Part shown: piece by piece, positions 38,483 to 48,015 of the stretch
How the letters are laid out: every line of letters starts with the position of its first letter
How positions within the stretch are numbered: the stretch's first letter is position 1
Origin: Frigoribacterium sp. ACAM 257
GTDB lineage: Bacteria > Actinomycetota > Actinomycetes > Actinomycetales > Microbacteriaceae
Assembly: GCF_007954365.1 (NCBI RefSeq)
Contig: NZ_VOLO01000001.1
Coordinates: 1,116,001 to 1,180,000, forward strand
Direction of reading: 5' to 3'
DNA: 64,000 bases
Position numbers and translations under genes: made by a program
Notes under the pieces: model-generated
What the model was told of the DNA's origin: nothing
The model's database searches: none
What the model saw: only the letters and a program-made list of their open reading frames with translations

Positions 38483-38899
38483 TCAGTGGGCGAAGTTGCC
38501 CCGGTAGTACTCGTAGACCCAGCCGACGAGGGCCACTGCCACGAGCGCGCCGCCGATGTAGATGATCCACATGCCGACCGCGAGGGCCAGGAAGATCAGG
38601 CCGCAGGCGAAGGCCAGGACGATGGGCCACCACGACCACGGGCTGAAGTGCCCGAGCTCAGGGTCGCCGTCGTCGATGTTGGCGTCCGGACGGTCCTCTG
38701 CGAGCTCGCCGCCCTGGGCTGCGTGCGAGCGTCCCATGTAGAAGGCGAGGAAGACCCCCAGAGCTCCGGCAAGGCCGATGCCCATCGTGCCGGCCCACTC
38801 CACCTTGCCCGTGTCGATGAGGCTCCAGATGACGTAGACGGCATCCACGAAGAAGAAGAAGATCGCCAGGATCCAGAACAGGGTCGCGTTGGTTCTCAT
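38483..38899 (-). CDS. ctaF: Cytochrome c oxidase subunit IV CtaF
   Basis: A 138-residue actinobacteria-specific small subunit of the aa3 oxidase with four membrane helices: two at the N-terminus (about 5-25 and 35-57) and two at the C-terminus (about 90-130). A hydrophilic loop with DPELGHFSPWSWWP is the family signature. It ends in VYEYYRGNFAH, also typical. The start follows the ctaD stop by 4 bp. Confidence 0.94.
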   Translation of the reverse strand: MRTNATLFWILAIFFFFVDAVYVIWSLIDTGKVEWAGTMGIGLAGALGVFLAFYMGRSHAAQGGELAEDRPDANIDDGDPELGHFSPWSWWPIVLAFACGLIFLALAVGMWIIYIGGALVAVALVGWVYEYYRGNFAH

Positions 38900-38903
38900 C
38901 GGA

Positions 38904-40646
38904 CTACTTCACCTCGTTGCTGGATGCGTCGTACGTGGGGGCCTCGGGCGCGTCCTTGACCGGACCGATGCCGACGGGGATGCCCGCCTCGGGGTGGTTC
39001 AGGTCGAACGCCGGCGACTCCGAGCGGATGCGCGGGATCGACGTGAAGTTGTGACGGGGCGGCGGGCACGACGTGGCCCACTCGAGCGACCGGGAGTAGC
39101 CCCAGGGGTCGTTGACCTCGACCTTGGGCGCCCGACGCGCGGTGATGTAGACGTTGTACAAGAACGGCAGGATCGAGACGCCGAGCAACATGGCACCGAT
39201 CGTCGAGAGCTGGTTCATCCACGTGAAGTGGTCCTCGGCCTGGTACGTGGCGTAGCGACGAGGCATGCCCATGACGCCGAGCCAGTGCTGGATGAGGAAC
39301 GTCGTGTGGAAGCCGATGAACAGCATCCAGAAGTGGATCTTGCCGAGACGCTCGTTGAGCATCTTGCCCGTCCACTTCGGCCACCAGAAGTAGAAGCCGG
39401 AGAACATCGCGAAGACGACCGTGCCGAACACCACGTAGTGGAAGTGCGCCACGACGAAGTACGTGTCGGAGACGTGGAAGTCGAGCGGCGGCGACGCCAG
39501 GATGACGCCGGTGAGCCCACCGAAGGTGAAGGTCACCAAGAAGCCGATCGCCCAGAGCATCGGGGTCTCGAACGTGACCGAGCCGCGCCACATCGTGCCG
39601 ATCCAGTTGAAGATCTTGACGCCGGTGGGAACCGCGATGAGCATCGTCATCAGAGAGAAGAACGGCAGGAGGACCGAGCCCGTGACGTACATGTGGTGCG
39701 CCCACACCGTGACCGACAGGGCCGCGATCGAGATCGTCGCGTACACGAGCGTCTTGTAGCCGAAGATCGGCTTGCGGCTGAAGACCGGGAAGACCTCGGA
39801 GACGATGCCGAAGAACGGCAGCGCGATGATGTACACCTCAGGGTGACCGAAGAACCAGAAGAGGTGCTGCCACAGGATGGCGCCTCCGTTGGCGGGGTTG
39901 AAGACCTGCGCGTCGAACACCCGGTCGAACCCGAGCCCGAACAGGGCGGCGGCCAGCACGGGGAACGCCATGATCACGAGGATCGAGGTGATCAGCGTGT
40001 TCCAGGTGAAGATCGGCATGCGCCACATCGTCATGCCGGGTGCGCGCATGGTCACGATCGTGGTGATGAAGTTGACCGAGCCGAGGATCGTGCTGAAGCC
40101 CGTCATGCCGAGCCCGAAGACCCACAAGTTGCCGCCGAGCCCTGGTGAGAACGTCGTGTCCGACAACGGTGCGTAGGCGAACCAGCCGAAGGAGGCGGCG
40201 CCCTGGGGGGTGAGGAAGCCGGCGACCGCGATGAGCGAGCCGAAGAGGTAGAGCCAGAACGCGAAGCCGTTCAGTCGCGGGAAGGCGACGTCAGGCGCAC
40301 CGATCTGCAGGGGCATGAGCGCGTTGGCGAAGCCCGAGAAGAGGGGCGTCGCGAACATGAGCAGCATGATCGTGCCGTGCATCGTGAACAGCTGGTTGTA
40401 CTGCTCCTTCGTCTGCACGATCTCGAGCCCGGGGGCGAAGAGCTGCGCGCGGATCAGCAGCGCCATGACGCCGCCGAGGCAGAAGAAGAGGAACGACGCG
40501 ATCAGGTACATGTACCCGATGGTCTTGTGGTCGGTCGACGTCAACCACGTGACGACGACGTTGCCCTTGCGGCCGACCTTCGACGCTCCGAAGTTCTGCC
40601 CTGAGGAGGTTCCGCCTGTGGTGGGGCGGGTGGCGGTGGCTGTCAT
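38904..40646 (-). CDS. ctaD: Cytochrome c oxidase subunit I CtaD
   Basis: A 580-residue catalytic heme-copper oxidase subunit with twelve helices. Heme a His lies in LFTMHGTIM; the CuB and cross-linked His-Tyr are in [14 protein letters not shown]; the two further CuB His are in [10 protein letters not shown]; the heme a/a3 His pair is in [12 protein letters not shown]-channel and D-channel regions look intact (NPANGG and [12 protein letters not shown]). It is the proton-pumping terminal oxidase core. It is followed by ctaF and preceded by ctaC. Confidence 0.97.
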   Translation of the reverse strand: MTATATRPTTGGTSSGQNFGASKVGRKGNVVVTWLTSTDHKTIGYMYLIASFLFFCLGGVMALLIRAQLFAPGLEIVQTKEQYNQLFTMHGTIMLLMFATPLFSGFANALMPLQIGAPDVAFPRLNGFAFWLYLFGSLIAVAGFLTPQGAASFGWFAYAPLSDTTFSPGLGGNLWVFGLGMTGFSTILGSVNFITTIVTMRAPGMTMWRMPIFTWNTLITSILVIMAFPVLAAALFGLGFDRVFDAQVFNPANGGAILWQHLFWFFGHPEVYIIALPFFGIVSEVFPVFSRKPIFGYKTLVYATISIAALSVTVWAHHMYVTGSVLLPFFSLMTMLIAVPTGVKIFNWIGTMWRGSVTFETPMLWAIGFLVTFTFGGLTGVILASPPLDFHVSDTYFVVAHFHYVVFGTVVFAMFSGFYFWWPKWTGKMLNERLGKIHFWMLFIGFHTTFLIQHWLGVMGMPRRYATYQAEDHFTWMNQLSTIGAMLLGVSILPFLYNVYITARRAPKVEVNDPWGYSRSLEWATSCPPPRHNFTSIPRIRSESPAFDLNHPEAGIPVGIGPVKDAPEAPTYDASSNEVK

Positions 40647-40659
40647 CGAACCCGTGCCT

Positions 40660-41547
40660 TTACTTCTCGTCCGAACCGGCGGCGACGGGCGCCTCGTTGT
40701 TCGGCTGGTTGGTGTTGGTGTTGTACTGGTCGCCGAGGAGGCCGGTGTTGCCCTCGTCGGCGAGCGTCGCGAGGTAGTCCTCGTACTCGCCCTCGGAGAC
40801 GACCTTGACGTTGAACAGCATCAGGGAGTGGTACTCGCCGCAGAGCTCGGCGCACTTGCCCGTGAACGTGCCCTCTTTCTCAGGCGTGAAGTACATGAAG
40901 TTCGTCTTGCCGGGGATCGTGTCCTTCTTGTAGAGGAAGTCGACGATCCAGAACGAGTGGGCGACGTCGCGCGACTTGAGGTCGATCTGCACGGTCTTGT
41001 TCACGGGGAGGTACAGGACCGGGAGCTGGTCCTGGTCGACCTCGCCGCTCGGCAGTTCCTGGGCCTGGATGCCCTGGTAGTAGACGCTGTCGTCTTCCTG
41101 CTGCTGGTCGATGTAGTTGAAGTCCCACGCCCAGCGCTTGGCGTAGACGTCGATCTTGACGTCGGGGTTCGCGGTCGGCTCCTCGATGGCGGCCTGGTCG
41201 CGAGCGGTGAAGGCGAAGAAGCCCAGCACGAGGATGAGCGGCACGACCGTGTAGAAGATCTCGATCGGCATGTTGTAGCGGAGCTGGACGGGGAGGCCGG
41301 TCTGCCCCTTGCGGCGCCGGTAGGCGATGCAGGTCCAGATGATCAGGCCCCACACGATGAGCCCCACGATCAGCAGCACGATCCACGACGTGACCCAGAG
41401 GCCGATGATGCTGTCGACGTGGTTGGTCGTGCCCGCGGTGGTGGGGAGCCAGCCCTGGAGCTGTTCCGGCGTACATCCCGCGAGGACGAGGGCCATGACG
41501 GCGGCCACGGGGATGGCGGCCCAACGAAGACGGCGGTTAGAACGCAC
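40660..41547 (-). CDS. ctaC: Cytochrome c oxidase subunit II CtaC
   Basis: A 295-residue lipoprotein subunit II carrying the CuA centre. The signal peptide ends in the lipobox LAGC with Cys25. Two membrane helices follow (about 50-75 and 95-120). The CuA domain has CAELCGEYH plus an upstream His in DVAHSFWIV. The longer open frame begins upstream, but GTG 41547 directly follows GAGAGG and yields a normal signal peptide. First gene of ctaC-ctaD-ctaF. Confidence 0.95.
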   Translation of the reverse strand: MRSNRRLRWAAIPVAAVMALVLAGCTPEQLQGWLPTTAGTTNHVDSIIGLWVTSWIVLLIVGLIVWGLIIWTCIAYRRRKGQTGLPVQLRYNMPIEIFYTVVPLILVLGFFAFTARDQAAIEEPTANPDVKIDVYAKRWAWDFNYIDQQQEDDSVYYQGIQAQELPSGEVDQDQLPVLYLPVNKTVQIDLKSRDVAHSFWIVDFLYKKDTIPGKTNFMYFTPEKEGTFTGKCAELCGEYHSLMLFNVKVVSEGEYEDYLATLADEGNTGLLGDQYNTNTNQPNNEAPVAAGSDEK

Positions 41548-41587
41548 TGTTACCTCTCGGATGACACGACAGCTTGGGGGTCTTCCC

Positions 41588-41593
41588 AGTCTA
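41588..41593 (-). promoter_or_regulatory. Candidate -10 box for ctaC
   Basis: TAGACT on the minus strand about 40 bases before the GTG start. The leader contains the GAGAGG ribosome-binding site. Confidence 0.4.
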
Positions 41594-41684
41594 GGACGGG
41601 ACTTCCCTAGCCTACTCGCAGGTTGACCGGGCCTCTGCACACGGCCCCGCCGAGTCGTTCGAGCACGAGCCACCTGGACGCACG

Positions 41685-41712
41685 AGAGGGACCGCCTCTC
41701 GGCGGTCCCTCT
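41685..41712 (-). terminator. Terminator after erpA
   Basis: A perfect 12-bp stem, agagggaccgcc and ggcggtccctct, with loop tctc, 44 bp beyond the erpA stop. Confidence 0.85.
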
Positions 41713-41755
41713 GGTGTGGTGACCGGTCAGGAGCGCCCGGGAGGCGCCTCCTGCG

Positions 41756-42136
41756 TCAGTGGAAGCTGTCGCCGCAGGCGCAGCTGCCCTGGGCGTTCGG
41801 GTTGTCGATGGTGAAGCCCTGCTTCTGGATCGTGTCCTCGAAGTCGATGGCCGCGCCGTCGAGATAGGGAACGCTCATCTTGTCGACGACGACCTCGACG
41901 CCGTCGAAGTCGACCGTGGCGTCGTTCTCGAGGAGGCGCTCGTCGAAGTAGAGCTGGTAGATGAGGCCGGAGCAGCCACCGGGCTGGACGGCAACGCGGA
42001 GGCGGAGGTCGTCACGCCCTTCCTGCGTCAGGAGGCTCTTCACCTTGTCGGCGGCGGTCGCGGTGATCGTGACGCCGTGGGCGGTCGTCGTGTCGCCGGC
42101 GGCCGTCTCGACGGCGGGGGTCGCGGTGTCGGTCAT
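41756..42136 (-). CDS. erpA: Iron-sulfur cluster insertion protein ErpA (A-type carrier)
   Basis: A 126-residue HesB/IscA-family carrier that delivers Fe-S clusters to target proteins. The three conserved cysteines are in PGGCSGLIYQL and GSCACGDSF. The N-terminal 20 residues are Thr/Ala-rich and variable. Its target in this neighbourhood could be the Rieske protein or other Fe-S enzymes, but that is inference. ATG 42136 with GAGGAGG upstream. Confidence 0.94.
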   Translation of the reverse strand: MTDTATPAVETAAGDTTTAHGVTITATAADKVKSLLTQEGRDDLRLRVAVQPGGCSGLIYQLYFDERLLENDATVDFDGVEVVVDKMSVPYLDGAAIDFEDTIQKQGFTIDNPNAQGSCACGDSFH

Positions 42137-42179
42137 GGAGCCTCCTCGGGTCGGTGCGCAGGGGCACTCGTCGTTGACC

Positions 42180-42185
42180 AGTGTA
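42180..42185 (-). promoter_or_regulatory. Candidate -10 box for erpA
   Basis: TACACT on the minus strand, 43 bases upstream of the ATG. Confidence 0.4.
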
Positions 42186-42267
42186 AGCAGCCCGTGCCGG
42201 GATTTGTTCCCGGCGACCAGGGCGGACGAGGCCGACGGTGCACAGGCGCCGTCGACCCCGCCGTGCC

Positions 42268-43683
42268 TCAGCTCCGGGCGTCGAGGCGGGCGATCAGCAC
42301 GGCCTCGCTGAGCACGGCACGGTGCAGCACGCCGAGGTGCTGCGACTCGTTCGGGCTGTGCGCACGCGTGTCGGGGTCCTCCACGCCGGTGACGAGGATC
42401 TGGGCCTCGGGGAACGTCCGGACGAGGTCGGCGATGAAGGGGATCGAGCCGCCGATGCCGATCTGCAGGGGCGCCTCCCCCCAGGCCTCTGTCATGGCCG
42501 CGGTGGCCTCGGCGAGGGCCCAGCCGCTCGTGTCGACGAGGAACGGGTCGCCCTCGTCGACGTCGTCGATCTCGACGTGCGCGCCGAAGGGCGCGTGCTC
42601 GCGGAGGTGCGCCTCGATGGCCGTGTAGGCCTCGGACGCGGCCTGCCCCGGAGCGATGCGCGCGCTGATCCGGACGGACACCTCGGGCGACAGCGTGTTC
42701 GACGCGTTGGCGACGCTCGGGGCGTCGATGCCCGTGACCGTGATCGACGGCTGCGACCAGACGCGGCTGAGGAGCGGGCCCGTGCCGATGGGCGTCACGC
42801 CCTCGAGCAGCCCGGCCTCCTCGCGCAGCTGCTGCTCGCTCTGCTCGGGGTGCTCGGCCTCGCGGCTGCGCAGCCCGGCGACGGCGACGCTGCCCGCGTC
42901 GTCGTGCAGGGTGGCGAGCAGCTTCACCATCGCGAGCATCGCGTCCGGGACCGCGCCGCCGACCATCCCCGAGTGGGACGCGTGCGCCAGGGTGCGGACG
43001 GTCAGGCGGAACGTCACGTTGCCGCGGAGTCCGACGGTGATCGCGGGGACGGTCGTGCTCCAGTTGCCCGAGTCGGCGACGACGATGACGTCGGCCGCGA
43101 GGTCGTCGCGGTGCTGGCGGAGGAAGTCGGCGAACGAGCGGGAGCCGAACTCCTCCTCCCCCTCGATGAACACCGCGACGCCGACGCCCAGGTCGTCGCC
43201 GAGCACCTCGCGGACGGCCCGCAGCGCCGCCACGTGGGTCATCACGCCGGCCTTGTCGTCGGAGGCGCCTCGCCCGTAGAGGCGATCGCCCTTGACGGTG
43301 GGCTCGAACGGAGGCGAGTCCCAGTCGGCGTCGTCGCCCTGCGGCTGCACGTCGTGGTGGGCGTAGAGGAGGACCGTCGGCTTGCCGTCGCGCGCGGGGC
43401 GCCGGGCGAGCACGGCCGGCTGGCCGAGGGCGCCGGTGTCGCCGATCGGGGCACGGCTCACCTGGACCGTCTCGAAGAGGCCCGTGCCCCGCACGAGCTC
43501 GGCGACGGCCTCGGCGCTGGCGGCGACGTGCGCGGGGTCGAAGGCGTCCCAGGAGACGGACGGGATGCGCACCAGGCCGCCGAGGTCGGCGACGGCGGCG
43601 GGGAAGCCGCCCTGCACCGCCTCCGCGAGTTCGCTGACAGTACGAGGATCGGTCGGGGTCACGGGGTGCTGCGAGTCGGTCAT
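42268..43683 (-). CDS. M20 family dipeptidase
   Basis: A 471-residue zinc peptidase of the carnosinase/PepV-like branch of M20. Metal-binding motif YAHHDVQPQGD, bridging residue in GRGASDDKAG, catalytic Glu in FIEGEEEFGS, metal Asp in VVADSGNW, and the lid segment LAHASHSGMVGGAVPD. C-terminal HSPNESQHL holds the last His. Length and motifs separate it from the shorter M20 peptidase at 602-1942. ATG 43683; divergent from the DUF3043 gene. Confidence 0.92.
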   Translation of the reverse strand: MTDSQHPVTPTDPRTVSELAEAVQGGFPAAVADLGGLVRIPSVSWDAFDPAHVAASAEAVAELVRGTGLFETVQVSRAPIGDTGALGQPAVLARRPARDGKPTVLLYAHHDVQPQGDDADWDSPPFEPTVKGDRLYGRGASDDKAGVMTHVAALRAVREVLGDDLGVGVAVFIEGEEEFGSRSFADFLRQHRDDLAADVIVVADSGNWSTTVPAITVGLRGNVTFRLTVRTLAHASHSGMVGGAVPDAMLAMVKLLATLHDDAGSVAVAGLRSREAEHPEQSEQQLREEAGLLEGVTPIGTGPLLSRVWSQPSITVTGIDAPSVANASNTLSPEVSVRISARIAPGQAASEAYTAIEAHLREHAPFGAHVEIDDVDEGDPFLVDTSGWALAEATAAMTEAWGEAPLQIGIGGSIPFIADLVRTFPEAQILVTGVEDPDTRAHSPNESQHLGVLHRAVLSEAVLIARLDARS

Positions 43684-43688
43684 GCAGG

Positions 43689-43694
43689 TAATCT
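43689..43694 (+). promoter_or_regulatory. Candidate -10 box for the DUF3043 gene
   Basis: TAATCT, 31 bases before the GTG at 43726, in the 42-bp gap between divergent genes; CGAGGA at 43715-43720 is the ribosome-binding site. Confidence 0.45.
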
Positions 43695-43725
43695 TAGGAA
43701 CTCGTTCAACCCCCGAGGACTCTCC

Positions 43726-44301
43726 GTGGCCAAGGCACCTGACAAGACCATCACGACGACCGTCGACGAGACAGAGTCGCCGACGACCGGCAAGGGACGG
43801 CCGACGCCGACCCGCCGCGAACGCGAGGCCGCCAACCAGCGCCCGCTCGTGGCCACCGGCAAGGAGGCGCAGAAGGCGCAGCGCGCCCGTCTCGCCGAGC
43901 AGCGCGAGCGCCAGCGCGTCGGGCTCGCGAACGGCGAGGAGAAGTTCCTCCCCGAGCGCGACAAGGGCGTGCAGCGAAAGTTCATCCGCGACTACGTCGA
44001 CGCTCGCTACAGCGTCGGCGAGGCGATGATCCCGGTCATGGTGCTCGTCATCGTCATGAGCATCGTCCAGAACGTCGCGGTCCAGACGACGACGCTCTTC
44101 GTCCTCTGGGGCTTCTTTATCCTCGCTGTCGCCGACTGCCTCCTCGCCGGCCAGCGCGTCTCCTCGCAGCTGCGCGCGAAGTTCGGCGACGACGGCCTGC
44201 AGAAGGGCAACCGCTGGTACACCGCCATGCGGGCCATGCAGATGAAGCCCATGCGGCTGCCGAAGCCGCAGGTCAAGCGCCGCGAGTTCCCCACGCTGTA
44301 G
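43726..44301 (+). CDS. DUF3043 family membrane protein
   Basis: A 191-residue protein of a conserved actinobacterial family of unknown function. The N-terminal 80 residues are strongly charged (GKGRPTPTRREREAANQRP is the family signature). KFIRDYVDARYSVGEAMIPVM leads into two membrane helices (about 105-145). The cytoplasmic C-terminus is basic (MKPMRLPKPQVKR). GTG start after CGAGGA. Confidence 0.88.
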   Translation: MAKAPDKTITTTVDETESPTTGKGRPTPTRREREAANQRPLVATGKEAQKAQRARLAEQRERQRVGLANGEEKFLPERDKGVQRKFIRDYVDARYSVGEAMIPVMVLVIVMSIVQNVAVQTTTLFVLWGFFILAVADCLLAGQRVSSQLRAKFGDDGLQKGNRWYTAMRAMQMKPMRLPKPQVKRREFPTL

Positions 44302-44314
44302 CCAGGCCACGACG

Positions 44315-44348
44315 AAGGAGCCCCCGACCACGCGGTCGGGGGCTCCTT
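44315..44348. terminator. Terminator between the DUF3043 gene and pyrD
   Basis: A perfect 15-bp stem, aaggagcccccgacc and ggtcgggggctcctt, with loop acgc. Symmetrical, so probably used by both converging genes. Confidence 0.9.
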
Positions 44349-44384
44349 CGTGTCAGGCGAGCCTCACGGGGCGGCCGAGACCGA

Positions 44385-45428
44385 TCAGGCTGTTCGGCGG
44401 AGGGCGCGCAGCCCTCGGTTGACCTTGCGGGCCCAGAGCGGCCCCTCGTAGAGGAAGGCCGTGTAGCCCTGCACGAGCGTGGCGCCGGCGTCGAGGCGCG
44501 CCTGCACGTCGGCCGCGCTCGTCACGCCCCCGACGGACACGACGCACGTCTCGTCGGGCAGCACCGAGCGCAGCACGCGCAGCACCTCGATCGACCGGGC
44601 CGCGAGCGGGGCGCCCGAGAGACCACCGGCGCCCGCGGCCTCGACGACGCCGGGCGGGGTCTGCAGCCCCGACCGGGAGAGGGTCGTGTTCGTCGCGATC
44701 ACTCCCCCGAGCCCGATCTCGGTGACGAGCTCGGCGATGTGGCGGATGCCGTCGTCGTCGAGGTCGGGAGCGATCTTGACGAGCACGGGGGTGTCGCCCG
44801 CGGCGGCGTGGACGGCGCGCAGCAACGGCGACAGCTTGTCAAGCTCTTGCAGGCCGCGGAGACCGGGCGTGTTGGGGGAGCTGACGTTGACGGCCAGGTA
44901 GTCGGCGAGCGGGGCGAGCAGTCGCGTGCTGTCGAGGTAGTCGTCGACCGCGTCGTCGACCTCGACCACACGGCTCTTGCCGATGTTGACGCCGATCACC
45001 GGCCTGCCCGAGGCACGTCGCGCGCTGGTGAGCTCGTCGGCCGCCTGAGCCGCGCCTCCGTTGTTGAAGCCCATGCGGTTGACGACCGCCAGGTCGGGCA
45101 CCAGGCGGAACAGCCTGGGTCGCTCGTTGCCGGGCTGGGCCCTGGCCGTGATCGTGCCGACCTCGACGTGGCCGAAGCCGAGCGCCCCGAGACCGGCGAT
45201 GCCCGTGGCGTCCTTGTCGAAGCCTGCGGCGACGCCGAACGGCGACGCGAACCGGAGTCCGAGGGCGTCGACGGCCAGCGACGAGTGCGGCGCCGTGAAG
45301 CGGCGCACCAGCGGCGCGAGGCCGACCCGAGGGACGGCGCGGATGACCCGGGAGGCGAGGTGGTGAGCGTCCTCGGGGTCCATCTTCGAGAGCACCAGGT
45401 CGAAGAGGACCCGGTAGGGGGTCCTCAC
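44385..45428 (-). CDS. pyrD: Dihydroorotate dehydrogenase (quinone) PyrD, class 2
   Basis: A 347-residue FMN enzyme of pyrimidine synthesis. The N-terminal helices ([20 protein letters not shown]) form the membrane-associated quinone tunnel of class 2. FMN-site motifs are [36 protein letters not shown] (catalytic Ser class) and [20 protein letters not shown]. The GTG at 45428 overlaps the nrdR stop by GTGA. Confidence 0.95.
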   Translation of the reverse strand: MRTPYRVLFDLVLSKMDPEDAHHLASRVIRAVPRVGLAPLVRRFTAPHSSLAVDALGLRFASPFGVAAGFDKDATGIAGLGALGFGHVEVGTITARAQPGNERPRLFRLVPDLAVVNRMGFNNGGAAQAADELTSARRASGRPVIGVNIGKSRVVEVDDAVDDYLDSTRLLAPLADYLAVNVSSPNTPGLRGLQELDKLSPLLRAVHAAAGDTPVLVKIAPDLDDDGIRHIAELVTEIGLGGVIATNTTLSRSGLQTPPGVVEAAGAGGLSGAPLAARSIEVLRVLRSVLPDETCVVSVGGVTSAADVQARLDAGATLVQGYTAFLYEGPLWARKVNRGLRALRRTA

Positions 45429-45907
45429 TCGTCGACCGATCGCGGCGTGCGCACGCGATCGCGGTGCTCGTCGCGCAGCTGGGTGATCGAGGCCTCGAAG
45501 TCCTCGAGGGAGTCGAAGGCCTGGTAGACGCTCGCGAAGCGCAGGTAGGCGACCTCGTCGAGTTCTCGCAGGGGAGGCAGGATCGCGAGGCCGATGTCGT
45601 TCGCCTCGATCTGCGACGTGCCCGACGCACGGACCGCCTCCTCGACTTTCTGCGCCAGGACGGCCAGGTCGCCGTCGGTGACGGGCCGGCCCTGGCAGGC
45701 CTTGCGCACGCCGGAGATGATCTTCTCCCGGCTGAAGGGCTCGAGCACGCCGTTGCGCTTGACGACGTTGAGGCTGGCCGTCTCGGTCGTGCTGAAGCGA
45801 CGACCGCAGTTCGGGCACTGGCGTCGCCGGCGGATCGAAGTGCCGTCGTCGCTGGTGCGGGAGTCGACGACGCGGGAATCGGGGTGGCGACAGAAAGGAC
45901 AGAACAT
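45425..45907 (-). CDS. nrdR: Transcriptional repressor NrdR
   Basis: A 160-residue repressor of ribonucleotide reductase genes. It has the N-terminal zinc ribbon ([17 protein letters not shown], then [12 protein letters not shown]) and the ATP-cone domain (about 47-137), which reads dATP/ATP. ATG 45907 gives the normal N-terminus; the frame extends upstream but is not supported. Coupled to pyrD. No nrd gene or NrdR box is visible in the window. Confidence 0.95.
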   Translation of the reverse strand: MFCPFCRHPDSRVVDSRTSDDGTSIRRRRQCPNCGRRFSTTETASLNVVKRNGVLEPFSREKIISGVRKACQGRPVTDGDLAVLAQKVEEAVRASGTSQIEANDIGLAILPPLRELDEVAYLRFASVYQAFDSLEDFEASITQLRDEHRDRVRTPRSVDE

Positions 45908-46006
45908 GGTGTCCTCAGCGTACCGGGGCCCCACGCCCCGCCCCCTCGACGCCACGGGCGGGAGACGGCCGGCCGCGCCCTGCACGGGCGCCGTCGGGAC
46001 GACCGG

Positions 46007-47317
46007 TCAGGGCTTGTGGAGACGCGCCGCGACGGCCTCGCCGTGGGCCGGCAGCAGCTCGGCACGCGAGAGGGCGACCAGGCGGTCCGCGACCTCGACC
46101 AGTGCGTCGTGCTCGTAGCGCACGATCTGCTGGGGTCGGAGGAACGTGTAGGCGCCGAGCCCGGACGAGAAGCGCGACTGGCCACCGGTCGGCAGCACGT
46201 GGTTCGAACCGGCCAGGTAGTCGCCCAGGCTCACGGGCGTGCTCGGGCCCACGAACACTGCGCCGGCGCTCGTGATGCCCGCGAGCACCGCGTCGTCGTC
46301 GTGCGTCTGGATCTCCAGGTGCTCGGGGCCGTACGCGTTGCTGAAGTCCACGGCGGCCGACAGGTCGTCGACGAGCACGAGGGCCGACTGGCGACCGTCG
46401 AGGGCGGTCTGCACACGGGTCGCGCTCAGCGTCCGCGGGACCAGCCGGACCAGCTCGTCACGGACGCGGTGGGCGAGTTCCTCGGACGTCGTCACGAGGA
46501 CGGCCGCTGCCTCCTCGTCGTGCTCGGCCTGGCTGATCAGGTCGACAGCCACCAGGGTCGGGTCGGCCGAGTCGTCGGCGATCACCAGGATCTCGGTGGC
46601 ACCGGCCACGGCGTCGATGCCGACGCGTCCGCGCACGAGCTGCTTGGCCGCGGCGACGTAGTTGTTGCCCGGACCGGTGATGACCTGGACCGGATCGAGC
46701 CCGATCTCGGGCACGCCGTAGGCGAGGGCCGCGATCGCGCCCGCGCCGCCCATGACGTAGACCTCGTCGATGCCGAGGAGCCCCGCGGCCCCGAGGATGA
46801 CGGGGTGGACGGCGCCGCCGAAGTCGCGCTGGCCCGGCGAGACGAGGGCCACGGAGCCGACGCCGGCGACGAGGGCCGGCACGACGTTCATGACGACGCT
46901 CGAGGGGTAGACGGCCTTGCCGCCGGGCACGTACACGCCCGCCCGGGCGACCGGCTGCCACCGCTGCTCGATCCGAGCCCCCGGCGCCGGGACGGTGACG
47001 GAGCCAGCGGGCACCTGGGCCCGGCTGGCCTCGGTGACGCGCGCGATCGACTCGACCAGCGCCTCCTTCACCAGGGGGTCGAGCTCGTCGACGGCTCGGG
47101 CGATCGCGGCGGCCTCGACGCGGAAGACCTCGGTGCGGACGCCGTCGAAGCGCTCCGCCTGGTCGCGGAGGGCGTCCGCTCCGCGCTCTCGCACTGCCTG
47201 GACGATCTGTGCGGCCGCGCCCGAGGCGGCGGCGACGTCGACGTGCGACCGGGGCACGAGGCCCAGCAGGTCGGCGTGGGTAGGCTTGAGGCCCCGGAGG
47301 TCTGTGGTCTGGATCAT
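46007..47317 (-). CDS. hisD: Histidinol dehydrogenase HisD
   Basis: A 436-residue NAD- and zinc-dependent enzyme that makes histidine from histidinol. Motifs are ARAGVYVPGGKAVYPSSVVM, ITGPGNNYVAAAKQLV, the zinc Gln/His in LISQAEHDEEA, the active Glu-His in YGPEHLEIQ, and the C-terminal zinc His in GSNHVLPTGGQSRF. Length is normal. Often first in the his operon; here it stands alone, with no other his gene nearby. AGCCTA at 47327-47332 (TAGGCT on the minus strand) may be its -10 box. Confidence 0.96.
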   Translation of the reverse strand: MIQTTDLRGLKPTHADLLGLVPRSHVDVAAASGAAAQIVQAVRERGADALRDQAERFDGVRTEVFRVEAAAIARAVDELDPLVKEALVESIARVTEASRAQVPAGSVTVPAPGARIEQRWQPVARAGVYVPGGKAVYPSSVVMNVVPALVAGVGSVALVSPGQRDFGGAVHPVILGAAGLLGIDEVYVMGGAGAIAALAYGVPEIGLDPVQVITGPGNNYVAAAKQLVRGRVGIDAVAGATEILVIADDSADPTLVAVDLISQAEHDEEAAAVLVTTSEELAHRVRDELVRLVPRTLSATRVQTALDGRQSALVLVDDLSAAVDFSNAYGPEHLEIQTHDDDAVLAGITSAGAVFVGPSTPVSLGDYLAGSNHVLPTGGQSRFSSGLGAYTFLRPQQIVRYEHDALVEVADRLVALSRAELLPAHGEAVAARLHKP

Positions 47318-47403
47318 GGCCCGTCGAGCCTAGCCCGAGCCGTCGCGGCGCGGGCGCGGCCGCTCCCCCGGCAGCAGCAGAGCACAGGAGGCGCCCACCC
47401 GTC

Positions 47404-47934
47404 ATGTCCGACACCACCGCACCAGCAGCCGCCGCTGCACAGCCCGACCCCGCCGACCTCGCCGCCTTCAAGGCGGGCTTCCGGCGCCATGCCGCCGGGG
47501 TCGCGATCGTCACCGCCAGGGACTTGGACGGCCGACCCGTCGGCTTCACGGCGACGTCCCTCGCCTCGCTCGCGGCGGTGCCGCCCCTGGCGACCTTCAA
47601 CATGGCGCGCACCGCCAGTTCATGGCGCGCGATCGAGGAGACCGACCGCGTCGTCGTGCACCTTCTCGGCCTCCGCAACCAGGGCCTCGCCCGACGCATG
47701 GCGGGGCCGGCGGCCGAGCGGTTCGAGGGCGACCACTGGAGCGAGGGGCCTCACGGCCTCCCGCTGCTGCACGACGTCACCGCCTGGATGACCGGTCGCA
47801 TCGTCGAGAGGGTGCACGTGCACGGCAACGCCGTCGTCGTCGTCCAGGTCGAGGACGGCGGCACAGGAGCCGACGACGACGCGTTGCTGTACCACGACCG
47901 CCGCTGGCTCCGACCCGTGGGCCTCGAGGCCTAG
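47404..47934 (+). CDS. Flavin reductase family protein
   Basis: A 176-residue FMN-binding split-barrel protein. FRRHAAGVAIVTARD, GFTATSLASLAAVPPLATFNMA and GLARRMAGPAAERF match the flavin reductase domain that supplies reduced flavin to monooxygenases. No partner oxygenase is in view. The N-terminal 20 residues are Ala-rich. AGGAGG lies 12 bases before the ATG. Divergent from hisD. Confidence 0.9.
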   Translation: MSDTTAPAAAAAQPDPADLAAFKAGFRRHAAGVAIVTARDLDGRPVGFTATSLASLAAVPPLATFNMARTASSWRAIEETDRVVVHLLGLRNQGLARRMAGPAAERFEGDHWSEGPHGLPLLHDVTAWMTGRIVERVHVHGNAVVVVQVEDGGTGADDDALLYHDRRWLRPVGLEA

Positions 47935-47956
47935 GCAGGCCCTGCGTCCGGACCAC

Positions 47957-47990
47957 GACGGCCCCGCGGACTCACGTCCGCGGGGCCGTC
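47957..47990. terminator. Terminator between the flavin reductase gene and dnaE
   Basis: A perfect 14-bp stem, gacggccccgcgga and tccgcggggccgtc, with a 6-base loop, between converging genes. Confidence 0.88.
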
Positions 47991-48015
47991 CTCCGCCACC
48001 GGAAGGGACAGGGGC